Origin: CBDDBH01 sp965225625
Lineage (GTDB): Bacteria > Pseudomonadota > Gammaproteobacteria > JADZEE01
Assembly: GCA_965225625.1 (NCBI GenBank)
Contig: CBDDBH010000028.1
Span: 186,001-250,000, forward strand
DNA: 64,000 nucleotides
Reading direction: 5' to 3'
The notes under the pieces were generated by a model. It did no database searches. It was not told the origin of the DNA and saw only the letters and a list, made by a program, of their open reading frames with translations. Positions within the stretch are counted from its first letter, which is position 1. Each line of letters starts with the position of its first letter. The translations under genes were made by a program, and so were the position numbers. Positions 49,817 through 58,403 of this stretch are shown here, one piece after another.

Positions 49817-51381
49817 GGGGATTTCGCCGCGTAGGCGGAGGTGGCGTCAAATTGGATTAAGGATTTTCCGGTCATCTCAATGGGTTGTTCCAGTCCCATG
49901 GCCGCCAGCAGCGATGGAGCGACGTCGCTCAATGTGCCGCCAGTCGCCAAGCGAGCGGAAGTACCTATCAGAATTAACGGAACGAGATTACTGGTGTGGG
50001 CAGTGTGTGCTTGACCGCTTGGGCCGCGCATTTTCTCAGCATTGCCGTGGTCGGCGGTTATGATAATTTGCACGCCGAGAGGTTCGGCTGCTCGCTCAAT
50101 GCGCCCGAGGCAGCTATCAATCGTTTCCACAGCTTTAATCGCAGCTGCCAAGATTCCCGTGTGCCCGACCATGTCGGGGTTGGCAAAATTGCAAATGATT
50201 GCGTCGAACCGTTCAGACTCGATGGCTTCAATCAAGCGGTCCGTCACTTCAACAGCGCTCATCTCGGGTTTTAGATCGTAGGTGGCAACCGCTGGGGATG
50301 GAACGAGAATACGCTCCTCACCCGCAAATACCTGCTCTTCCCCGCCGTTGAAAAAGAATGTCACGTGCGCGTATTTTTCGGTTTCCGCAATGCGCAATTG
50401 AGTCAGACCTTTGCGTGCGAGGAAATCCCCCAGCGTATTTTCGATAACAGCCGGTGGGAACACGACATTCACGTCGAATGCTGCGTGGTACTGGGTCAGC
50501 GTGATAAAGCTATGTAACTGCGGCACGCGTGATCGCGGGAACGCGTTGAAGTCCTGTTCGACGAAAGCTTGCGTAATTTGGCGGGCGCGATCAGCTCTGA
50601 AATTCAAATACACGATAACATCGCCGTCTTCGATGCGCACGGGTTCGCTTGATGAGCTAACCGTGGTCGGTAATACAAATTCATCGCTTTCGCCGCGCTG
50701 GTAGGCGGCTTCCAGCGCCGCCGTGCCGCTTGCAGCACGATAGTCGGCAACGCCCGAAACCAAGGCCTCGTAGGCGATTGCCGTACGTTCCCAATGCTTG
50801 TTGCGATCCATCGCGAAATACCGTCCGCTGACAGAGGCGATTTGCCCTATTCCCAGCCTCGAACACTCGCATTGAACGCGTTGCAGAGATCCGTCTGCGC
50901 TTTTGGGCGGGGTGTCGCGTCCGTCCAGGAAAGCGTGTACGTAAACTTTATCCACGCCGGTCTGCGCGGCGAGTTGTATCGTCGCCAGCATGTGCTCTTC
51001 GTGGCTGTGCACCCCTCCTGGTGACAATAACCCCAGTAGGTGAATTGCTTTGTTGCTGTTAGCGGCATGCTGAAACGAAAGCAGCAGCGTTTGGTTCGCA
51101 AAAAAAGAACCATCTGCAATGGCGTTGCTGATACGTGTGTAATCCTGGACGAGTTTGCGACCTGCCCCAAGGTGCATATGGCCGACCTCGGAATTTCCCA
51201 TTTGTGCAATAGGTAGACCGACGTCGGATCCAGACGCCTGGATAAGTGTATGCGGGTAATCACGCCAGAAACGATCCCAGTTCGGCGTAGCGGCCTGCAA
51301 AATGGCGTTATCCTCGGGGTCTTCGCTGTAGCCCCAACCGTCAAGAACGATTAACAATGCTGGCTGGTGATTTGTCGCCAT
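49813..51381 (-). CDS. gpmI: GpmI, cofactor-independent phosphoglycerate mutase
   Basis: Mn2+-dependent interconversion of 3- and 2-phosphoglycerate. Length 522. The catalytic serine lies in MGNSEVGHMHLGAGR (near residue 64), arginine contacts in LNFRADRARQIT, and metal ligands in NFANPDMVGHTG and ITADHGNAE. First gene of the minus-strand gpmI-envC run; divergent from the rhodanese gene across 181 bp. Confidence 0.97.
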   Translation of the reverse strand: MATNHQPALLIVLDGWGYSEDPEDNAILQAATPNWDRFWRDYPHTLIQASGSDVGLPIAQMGNSEVGHMHLGAGRKLVQDYTRISNAIADGSFFANQTLLLSFQHAANSNKAIHLLGLLSPGGVHSHEEHMLATIQLAAQTGVDKVYVHAFLDGRDTPPKSADGSLQRVQCECSRLGIGQIASVSGRYFAMDRNKHWERTAIAYEALVSGVADYRAASGTAALEAAYQRGESDEFVLPTTVSSSSEPVRIEDGDVIVYLNFRADRARQITQAFVEQDFNAFPRSRVPQLHSFITLTQYHAAFDVNVVFPPAVIENTLGDFLARKGLTQLRIAETEKYAHVTFFFNGGEEQVFAGEERILVPSPAVATYDLKPEMSAVEVTDRLIEAIESERFDAIICNFANPDMVGHTGILAAAIKAVETIDSCLGRIERAAEPLGVQIIITADHGNAEKMRGPSGQAHTAHTSNLVPLILIGTSARLATGGTLSDVAPSLLAAMGLEQPIEMTGKSLIQFDATSAYAAKSP

Positions 51382-51562
51382 TCGCTACAATGCTAGGTAA
51401 AACTAGGATTCAGCTTGAATCGGGCCCCGGTGGGCTTGGACGTGCCCGGTAAGGTGCGTAAAATGCGCGACCAGTGTATCGTGTTTGCGCCCCGAATACT
51501 TAGAAAAATCTGTGAAATCTAATTACCTGAGCCGCCAAACAGACTAGCTAAAGCGCGCGCTC

Positions 51563-51988
51563 TTGGATCAGCTAACTGAATTTGTAAGCAACCACTGGAT
51601 TCTGTCCAGTGTGTTTGTCGCGCTGTTGTTCATGCTTATTACAAATATCTTAAGCACTGCGACGGCCAGTGGTTCACAGGTGAATCCGCAAAGGGCGGTT
51701 GGTTTGATAAATCACGAAGATGCGCTCGTGTTCGACGTGCGCGGACAGGCCGATTATGACCGGGGACACATCCTCAACGCGATCCATGTTCCGATACCTG
51801 AGCTTGAAGATAAACTTGAGCAGCTGGCCCAATTCAAAGATCGGGTGGTCATTATTTGTTGTCAGTCTGGGACTACATCTGCACAAGCAAGCGGCGTTCT
51901 CAGCAAAGCAGGCTTTAGCAAGCTGTATCGAATGAACGGCGGAATTGCAGCTTGGCAGGGTGAGAACATGCCACTGGCGAGCAACTAG
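51563..51988 (+). CDS. yibN: YibN-like membrane-anchored rhodanese
   Basis: 141 residues: an N-terminal membrane segment (ILSSVFVALLFMLITNIL) and one rhodanese domain with FDVRGQADYDRGHI and the catalytic cysteine in IICCQSGTTSAQA. Sulfurtransferase activity is likely; the physiological acceptor is unknown. Start is TTG 51563. It precedes secB as yibN does in enterics, though grxC is absent here. Confidence 0.88.
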   Translation: MDQLTEFVSNHWILSSVFVALLFMLITNILSTATASGSQVNPQRAVGLINHEDALVFDVRGQADYDRGHILNAIHVPIPELEDKLEQLAQFKDRVVIICCQSGTTSAQASGVLSKAGFSKLYRMNGGIAAWQGENMPLASN

Positions 51989-52021
51989 AAGTAGGCGATG
52001 ACTAAGGCGTAACCCACCGTC

Positions 52022-52507
52022 ATGGCAGACGAACAAGCAAACGCGGCGCGGGCACGCATCTCCGGTGAAGTCAGCTTGCAGAAGATCTATGTCAAGGATC
52101 TATCATTTGAAGCGCCGAACTCACCCGCTGTGTTTTCTGAAGAATGGAATCCGGCGGTCGATATCCATTTACAGAACGAGGCGGCGCCGCTTGGTGAACA
52201 ACTCTACGATATTGTCTTGACGGTAACCGTCACAGTGCGCTTCGAAGAAAAGACGGTATATCTTGTCGAGGTGCAGCAAGCGGGAATTTTCAAGGTTGCA
52301 GGATTTCCGGAAGAACATTTGGGAGCAATGCTCGCAACGGTAGGGCCAAATATACTATTCCCCTTTGCGCGCGAAGCTGTGGCTGACGCCGTTAGCAGAG
52401 GCGGTTTTCCGCAATTGCTTCTGGCACCGGTCAATTTCGAGCATCTGTACGCAGTGGAACTCGCGCGCAAACAGAGCGAGGGCGCTGCAGGCGCGCAGAC
52501 CCACTAA
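52022..52507 (+). CDS. secB: SecB, protein export chaperone
   Basis: Tetrameric chaperone that holds preproteins unfolded and delivers them to SecA. The 161 residues show the standard patterns: IYVKDLSFEAPNSP, VQQAGIFKVAGFPEE, LGAMLATVGPNILFPFARE and FPQLLLAPVNFEHLY. ATG 52022. It is followed by gpsA 65 bp downstream, the usual order. Confidence 0.97.
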   Translation: MADEQANAARARISGEVSLQKIYVKDLSFEAPNSPAVFSEEWNPAVDIHLQNEAAPLGEQLYDIVLTVTVTVRFEEKTVYLVEVQQAGIFKVAGFPEEHLGAMLATVGPNILFPFAREAVADAVSRGGFPQLLLAPVNFEHLYAVELARKQSEGAAGAQTH

Positions 52508-52572
52508 GCGCTTGCCGGCACCGATTATGCAATTGCGGCTAGTCACACGGATCTCCCGGTCGGGTTAAGCAC

Positions 52573-53574
52573 ATGGGAAGCGTTCTGGTTGCCGGAGCCG
52601 GCTCCTGGGGGAGCGCACTGGCGATATTGTTGGCTCGCAACGGTAGCAAGGTCCTGCTTTGGGGGCATCGGCCCGAGCACATTGCAAGGTTGCAGTCCGA
52701 GCGGATGAATTCCCGCTATCTGCCGGGGGCGATTTTTCCGGAGCTGCTGACCCCAATCGAGGATTTAGCTGCCGGCTTGGCGACGACGGGCGACGTTATC
52801 ATCGCGGTGCCGTTTGGTGGGCTGCGCGCCTTACTGGAGACCATCGGCGAGCATCGTCACGAGTCATTACGGGTTTGTTGCGCGAGTAAAGGGTTTGAAA
52901 GCGATACCCAGCGACTCAGCCACGACGTAGTTATGGATGTTTTGGGTACGAGCTGTCCCCATGCCGCGTTGTCCGGACCAACGTTTGCCGCGGAAGTAGT
53001 TGCCGGTCAACCGAGCGCCGCGGTAATAGCTGCCTCGCAGCAAGCGTTCGCCAACGATTTGGTAGGACTTTTCCATGGTGAGACATTTCGCGCCTATTCT
53101 AGTGATGATTTGGTCGGCGTGGGTGTTGGTGGTGCCGTTAAGAATGTGTTGGCGATCGCCGCAGGCGTCGCGTCTGGGCTCGGTTTTAAAGCCAACACGC
53201 TGGCGGTGCTCATCACCCGTGGTTTGGCGGAGATGACGCGCTTGGGGGTTGCGCTGGGCGGTAGATTCGAAACATTCACCGGCCTCGCCGGCCTCGGTGA
53301 TCTGCTGTTAACTTGTAGCGACGATCAATCACGTAACCGGCGATTGGGTTTGGCGTTGGCGGATGGCAAGACGCTAAGCGAAGCGCAGCGCGACATCGGC
53401 CAGGTCGTTGAGGGCGTGCGCACGGCCGCGGAAGTTACGGCCGCGGCCCGCCGGTTGAATATTGAGATGCCAATTGCCGCCCAGGTCGAGCGCTTATTAA
53501 ACAACCAATGTACGCCGCTTACGGCGGTACAAACCCTGTTGGCCCGCGAGCCTAAGCAGGAGTCCAGAAACTAA
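52573..53574 (+). CDS. gpsA: GpsA, NAD(P)+ glycerol-3-phosphate dehydrogenase
   Basis: Makes sn-glycerol-3-phosphate for phospholipid synthesis. 333 residues; dinucleotide fold VAGAGSWGSALAILLARNG, CCASKGFE, LSGPTFAAEVV, catalytic lysine region GVGGAVKNVLAIAAG and LAGLGDLLLTCSDDQSRNR (core GLGDLLLTC). The start at ATG 52573 lies directly upstream of the fold. It converges on trmL. Confidence 0.97.
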   Translation: MGSVLVAGAGSWGSALAILLARNGSKVLLWGHRPEHIARLQSERMNSRYLPGAIFPELLTPIEDLAAGLATTGDVIIAVPFGGLRALLETIGEHRHESLRVCCASKGFESDTQRLSHDVVMDVLGTSCPHAALSGPTFAAEVVAGQPSAAVIAASQQAFANDLVGLFHGETFRAYSSDDLVGVGVGGAVKNVLAIAAGVASGLGFKANTLAVLITRGLAEMTRLGVALGGRFETFTGLAGLGDLLLTCSDDQSRNRRLGLALADGKTLSEAQRDIGQVVEGVRTAAEVTAAARRLNIEMPIAAQVERLLNNQCTPLTAVQTLLAREPKQESRN

Positions 53575-53653
53575 TCTTGCGCCACCGCAAAGCTCGGTTA
53601 CCTATGTATTTATCCTCAGCCGATTTATTAACAGACGCAAAAGCACATCTTTG

Positions 53654-54112
53654 CTACTGGGGGAATCCGCTTTGGCGCCAGCCCTCGTAGATGACTACGG
53701 CTACTGCATTTGACAGATTCATGCTGCGGCTACCCGGCTGCATGGGAATTTTCAATACTCTGTCAGGCTCCAGAGAATCCAGCACGGTTTGCGGTAAACC
53801 GCGGGTTTCCGGACCAAACAAAAAAGCATCTCCCTCACGATAATCGTGCGCGGTGTAGTTACGGGAACCGCGCGTTGAGACGGCGCAAAGTCTTTGTGGA
53901 TTGGCCGTGGAGATGAAATCCTGCAGGGAACCGTGCTCTGCGATCTTTACCCATTCGTGATAATCGAGGCCAGCTCGCCGCAGTTGTCTGTTGTCCAATG
54001 CGAATCCCAATGGATGGATCAGGTGTAGACCAACACCAGCATTGGCGCACAGGCGTATAATGTTGCCGGTATTAGGCGGGATTTCTGGTTCGTATAGGAC
54101 GACGTGAAACAC
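53654..54112 (-). CDS. trmL: TrmL, tRNA (cytidine/uridine-34-2'-O)-methyltransferase
   Basis: SPOUT methyltransferase acting on wobble position 34 of tRNA-Leu species. The 152 residues start MFHVVLYEPEIPPNTGNII, exactly where the family starts, so the GTG at 54112 is fixed. FLFGPETRGLP and IPMQPGSRSMNLSNAVAVV are the knot motifs. Its start codon touches or overlaps that of the divergent pyrD. Confidence 0.95.
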   Translation of the reverse strand: MFHVVLYEPEIPPNTGNIIRLCANAGVGLHLIHPLGFALDNRQLRRAGLDYHEWVKIAEHGSLQDFISTANPQRLCAVSTRGSRNYTAHDYREGDAFLFGPETRGLPQTVLDSLEPDRVLKIPMQPGSRSMNLSNAVAVVIYEGWRQSGFPQ

Positions 54113-55045
54113 GTGACGGACGAGCGTTTAGCAATCGATTTTTGTGGATTGAAGTTCAATACGCCGCTGGTATTACTATCCGGCTGCGTCGGATTCGGCG
54201 AAGAGTACACGCGCATCGTCGGATTTTCCAACCGCGACGCTGGTGGTATCTGTCTTAAGGGCACGACCTTGCAGCCTCGCTTGGGCAACGCCGCGCATCG
54301 CATTGCCGAAACCCCGGATGGAATGTTGAATTCCATTGGTTTGCAGAATCCAGGTGCTCGCGTGGTTGTCGAAGATATTTTGCCGACGTTGGACTTCGAC
54401 GAAACACGATTCATCGCCAATGTGTCTGGCGCTACCGTCGAAGAATACGAATCCATCACCCGTATCTTCGATAATTCCCCCATCGACGCCATCGAAATCA
54501 ATATTTCGTGTCCAAATGTAAAGGAAGGGGGTGTGATTTTTGGTAATGATCCGGAAATGTCAGGGCGTGTCGTTGAGGCCTGCCGACGTGCAACCAAGAA
54601 ACCGCTGATTACCAAGCTTTCGCCTAACCAGACTGATATTGCGCAGAATGCGCTTCGCTGTATTGAAGCGGGCAGTGATGGCTTGGCGGTAGTCAATACC
54701 TTGATGGGAATGGCAGTGGACATCGAGGCGCATCGTCCGGTTATCGGCAGCAATACCGGCGGCCTTTCAGGACCGGCAATCAAGCCGGTTGCGTTACTCA
54801 AGGTCCAACAGGTTTACGAAGTTGCAAAGCTACACGGGGTGCCAATCATTGGGCAAGGCGGGATCGTCTCGGCAAACGACGCGCTGGAGTTTCTATTGGC
54901 CGGCGCATCCGCCGTCGGAGTCGGTACGGCGCTCTTCTACGATCCGTTGGTATGCCCGAAAATTAACGATGGCATCGCGGAATATCTAAGCCGACGTAAT
55001 ATCGAACATGTAAGCGATTTAGTAGGGACCTTGCAGCTCAATTAA
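54104..55045 (+). CDS. pyrD: Dihydroorotate dehydrogenase, class 1B-like
   Basis: FMN enzyme oxidising dihydroorotate to orotate in pyrimidine synthesis. NISCPNVKEGGVIFGND carries the class 1 catalytic cysteine, and GGLSGPAIKPVALLKVQQVYE and IGQGGIVSANDALEFLLAGA the phosphate/FMN site. This is the soluble class 1B type (NAD-linked with PyrK), not the membrane class 2 enzyme usual in Gammaproteobacteria. No pyrK is next to it. Start is GTG 54104 (after AGGA) or GTG 54113; the first overlaps trmL by nine bases, the second abuts it. Confidence 0.88.
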   Translation: MKHVTDERLAIDFCGLKFNTPLVLLSGCVGFGEEYTRIVGFSNRDAGGICLKGTTLQPRLGNAAHRIAETPDGMLNSIGLQNPGARVVVEDILPTLDFDETRFIANVSGATVEEYESITRIFDNSPIDAIEINISCPNVKEGGVIFGNDPEMSGRVVEACRRATKKPLITKLSPNQTDIAQNALRCIEAGSDGLAVVNTLMGMAVDIEAHRPVIGSNTGGLSGPAIKPVALLKVQQVYEVAKLHGVPIIGQGGIVSANDALEFLLAGASAVGVGTALFYDPLVCPKINDGIAEYLSRRNIEHVSDLVGTLQLN

Positions 55046-55110
55046 TGCCTAACGCCGGGCTAGCGGGTTTTTACTCGAGCGAAACGGCAGTCAATACGGC
55101 ACATCGCGTG

Positions 55111-55434
55111 TTAGCTCTCGGCTTTTTGCAGCCGCCGAAGAAACACGGACATCTCTTTGGCCGCTTGTATATCCCCTTTTTGCTCGGCAATTTCGATTCC
55201 GCGTCCAAACGCGGACTGTGCCTCAGCGGTCTGTCCCGCCTCTAACAGTGCCTTGGCCAGCAGCTTCCAGGCTGCGGAGTAGCCCTCATCAAATTCTATA
55301 GCTTTGCGCAAATGCGCCACTGCCGTCGTGGCCTGGGCTGCTTGCAGATAAGCACTGCCTAAACTGAATCGCAGCAGCGCGTTATCGTGACCGCCAGCCA
55401 ATAGTGCTTGCAAATTTTCGATGTTCGCGGCCAT
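55111..55434 (-). CDS. Small TPR protein
   Basis: 107 residues from the ATG overlapping the trkH stop (TAATG), with two or three tetratricopeptide units (ALLRFSLGSAYLQAAQATTAVAHLRKAIEFD, core LGSAYLQAAQ; and AWKLLAKALLEAGQTAEAQSAF). It lacks a signal peptide. Likely a protein-interaction module. The frame could also begin at 55446. Coupling to trkH suggests co-expression, but a link to potassium uptake is not shown. Confidence 0.78.
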   Translation of the reverse strand: MAANIENLQALLAGGHDNALLRFSLGSAYLQAAQATTAVAHLRKAIEFDEGYSAAWKLLAKALLEAGQTAEAQSAFGRGIEIAEQKGDIQAAKEMSVFLRRLQKAES

Positions 55435-56885
55435 TACTTCCGCCAAAAAGCAGGACTCAGTAAAACCAGTAACGTAAATATCTCCAACCTGCCAAGGATC
55501 ATGGCAAAAGACAGAATGAGTTTGGCGGTAGCGCTGATATCACCGTAATGTGCGCTGACGGCACCCAAACCCGGTCCCAGATTGTTCATACAGGCAGCAA
55601 CCGCGGAGTATGCCGTCACCTGGTCCAATCCAGTAGCAAGAAGCGCTAGCATAATCATAATGAATATAAGTACATAGGCGGAAAAAAACCCCCATACCGC
55701 ATCGATGATCCGATCTGGAACTGCTTTGGTTCCGACCTTGATCGGTATGATTGCATTGGGATGGACGAGCCTTTGTACTTCACGCATACCCTGTTTCAAC
55801 AGAAGCAGTACGCGAATCACTTTCAACCCGCCACCGGTCGATCCAGCACAGCCGCCGACGAAGCTCGCGAATAATAGTAATACCGGGAGGATGCTTGGCC
55901 AGGCGTGATAGCCCGTGGTTGCAAAGCCCGTGGTCGTGCCAATGGAGACGGCCTGGAATATACCGTGGCGCACGCTTTGGGTCGCTGATCCATAGGTTCC
56001 ACTGAGAGCCAATACGGTGATCGAAATGCCGCATACGACGCCGAGTAAAGCCAGATAGGCTTTGAATTCAGAATCAGCAAAGTAAGGTCGTAGATTACGC
56101 GAGCGAATGACAACAAAGTGCAGCGAAAAATTGACGCCTGCAAGCAGCATGAAGACTATCGTAATAAGCTCGATCACGGGGTTGTCGAAATATCCGATGC
56201 TTTGGTCGTGTGTGGAGAACCCACCAATTGCGACGGTGCTAAAGCTGTGGCCAACTGCATCGAACAGGCTCATACCGGCGAGCAGATAGGCGAATGCGCA
56301 GGCGATGGTTAAACCGAGATAAATGTACCACAGCGCTTTTGCGGTTTCGGTGATCCTCGGTGTGAGTTTGGCGTCTTTCATCGGGCCGGGAGTCTCCGCG
56401 CGATATAGCTGCATACCGCCGATTCCGAGCATGGGCAGGATTGCGACTGCCAAGACGATGATGCCCATGCCTCCCATCCACTGAAGCTGCTGACGGTAGA
56501 AAAGAATGGATGCCGGTAATGCGTCTAGACCGGTAATCACTGTTGCGCCGGTAGTCGTCAGTCCGGACATAGACTCGAAAATTGCATCGCTAATCGACAT
56601 ATTAAGATGCTGGGACACTGCAAACGGGATGGCGCCCATAAAGCCGAGTACAGTCCAGAAAAGTACAACAATCATGAATCCGTCGCGCAGGCGTAACTCG
56701 TATTGTTTCTTGCGCACCGGCAGCCACAACAACAGCCCCAGTGCCAGTGTGAAAACAAAGGCTTGTCCGAAGGCGGCTAATGCGCCATCCCCTGTCCATA
56801 TCGCCATTAACGCAGGCGGCAGTAGCGTCAAGCTAAATATAGATAGCAGTTGTCCGAGGATGCGCTGGATGACGCGACGTCGCAT
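55434..56885 (-). CDS. trkH: TrkH-family potassium uptake membrane subunit
   Basis: 483-residue ion-conducting subunit of the Trk K+ system. Several membrane segments and the repeated pore-helix/filter pattern are visible: SMSGLTTTGATVITGLD, VAIGGFSTHDQSIGY, GTTTGFATTGYHAWP and NLGPGLGAVSAHYG. It needs TrkA, whose gene lies upstream 42 bp away in the same direction. Confidence 0.95.
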   Translation of the reverse strand: MRRRVIQRILGQLLSIFSLTLLPPALMAIWTGDGALAAFGQAFVFTLALGLLLWLPVRKKQYELRLRDGFMIVVLFWTVLGFMGAIPFAVSQHLNMSISDAIFESMSGLTTTGATVITGLDALPASILFYRQQLQWMGGMGIIVLAVAILPMLGIGGMQLYRAETPGPMKDAKLTPRITETAKALWYIYLGLTIACAFAYLLAGMSLFDAVGHSFSTVAIGGFSTHDQSIGYFDNPVIELITIVFMLLAGVNFSLHFVVIRSRNLRPYFADSEFKAYLALLGVVCGISITVLALSGTYGSATQSVRHGIFQAVSIGTTTGFATTGYHAWPSILPVLLLFASFVGGCAGSTGGGLKVIRVLLLLKQGMREVQRLVHPNAIIPIKVGTKAVPDRIIDAVWGFFSAYVLIFIMIMLALLATGLDQVTAYSAVAACMNNLGPGLGAVSAHYGDISATAKLILSFAMILGRLEIFTLLVLLSPAFWRK

Positions 56886-56927
56886 TGGGAGAAAATTCGA
56901 GGCTGTTAGTGATGCCGATCGCGGCGG

Positions 56928-58301
56928 CTAAAAGAATGTGGCGCCCACCTGAAACAATCGCTCCACATCGGGGACTTTGCGTTTATCGGTGACCAGCAAG
57001 ATCACGTGGTCCTCTGCCTGAATTACAGTGTCGTGATGGACCATAATGACCTGCTCACCGCGGACGATTGCGCCAATGGTAGTACCTGGCGGCAACTTAA
57101 TGTCTTCGATGGCGCGTCCGACGACCTGAGACGAACGCTGGTCGCCATGGGCAATCGCTTCAATAGCTTCAGCCGCCCCGCGGCGCAGCGAGTGAACCAC
57201 GACTACGTCCCCGCGCCGCACATGCGCCAACAGGCTACCTATGGTTGTCTGTTGTGGCGAGATTGCGATGTCGATTACATCTTGTTGAACTAGATCCACA
57301 TAGGCTGCGCGGTTGATGAGCGCCATTACCGTACGAGCACCCAGACGCTTTGCCAACATGCTCGAAATAATATTGACCTCGTCATCGTTGGTTAGCGCGC
57401 AATACACATCCGTCTCATCAATATTTTCTTCCAGCAATAGTTCTTCATCGGCGGAATCACCAAGCAGCACTATGGCGTGTTGCAGGTCTTCGGAAATTGT
57501 TCTTGCACGGTCGGGATCCAATTCAATAAGTTTGACGCGGCACTGCTTTTCCAACGCCAATGCGAGTCGTTTTCCTATATTCCCACCACCAGCAATGATT
57601 ACTCGTTTGTGTGGTTGGTCAAGTTTGCGCAGCTCTTTCATCACCGCGCGGATATGCTTCGGGGCGGCTATGAAAAATACATCATCGTCGGCTTCTATCC
57701 GCGTATCACCTTCCGGGATGATGGCTTTGCCTTGCCTGAAGATGGCAGCGATACGTGTGTCCACTCCACGAATCCGCTGTGGCAATTCAAGTAGCGCGTG
57801 GCCAACCAACGGACTGCCCTGGAATGCCTTGACTGCTACCAACTGGATTTTTCCGCCGGCAAAATCCAGGACTTGAAGTGCGCCTGGATACTCAATTAAA
57901 CGCTGAATGTATTCGGTGACCTGCTGCTCGGGGCTGATAAGTACATCAACGGGGATCGCTTCCTGAGCGAAAATTTCCCGATGTTTTAGATAATCGACAT
58001 CGCGTACCCGTGCAATCTTGGTCGGCGTGTGAAAAAGCGTATAGGCAATTTGACACGCAATCATGTTGGTTTCATCACTGTTGGTAACAGCAATGATCAT
58101 GTCTGCGTCCGTAGCACCGGCGCGCATCAGAACGCTGGGATGGGAACCGATACCTGTAATGGTGCGCAGGTCGTAGCGGTCCTGTAACGCTTGCAGCCGT
58201 TTCGGTTCCCGGTCTATGACCGTGATGTCGTTGTCCTCGCTGCACAGATTGGCCGCAACCGAAGAACCAACCTGGCCTGCACCGAGAATAATTATCTTCA
58301 T
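56928..58301 (-). CDS. trkA: TrkA, regulatory NAD-binding subunit of Trk
   Basis: 457-residue peripheral protein gating TrkH. Two RCK modules are present: the first Rossmann motif is IIILGAGQVGSSVAANL, with the acidic end VIDREP, and the second is VIIAGGGNIGKRLALALE. Each is followed by a TrkA-C domain. ntrX lies 102 bp upstream. trkA-trkH after ntrYX is a common gammaproteobacterial order. Confidence 0.97.
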   Translation of the reverse strand: MKIIILGAGQVGSSVAANLCSEDNDITVIDREPKRLQALQDRYDLRTITGIGSHPSVLMRAGATDADMIIAVTNSDETNMIACQIAYTLFHTPTKIARVRDVDYLKHREIFAQEAIPVDVLISPEQQVTEYIQRLIEYPGALQVLDFAGGKIQLVAVKAFQGSPLVGHALLELPQRIRGVDTRIAAIFRQGKAIIPEGDTRIEADDDVFFIAAPKHIRAVMKELRKLDQPHKRVIIAGGGNIGKRLALALEKQCRVKLIELDPDRARTISEDLQHAIVLLGDSADEELLLEENIDETDVYCALTNDDEVNIISSMLAKRLGARTVMALINRAAYVDLVQQDVIDIAISPQQTTIGSLLAHVRRGDVVVVHSLRRGAAEAIEAIAHGDQRSSQVVGRAIEDIKLPPGTTIGAIVRGEQVIMVHHDTVIQAEDHVILLVTDKRKVPDVERLFQVGATFF

Positions 58302-58403
58302 TGTTGCAGGTCGGGAATTGCGACAGCCTCACTTAGAATAGCTGGCTTCACGTCCTGTTGAATGTCGTCAGCTCAATAAGGGAAGGGCGCACAGCGGTGG
58401 CAA

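Noticed and set aside
49813..51381. Several long plus-strand ORFs opposite gpmI
   Set aside because: They are shadows of a well-conserved gene; no independent start signal or family pattern was seen.
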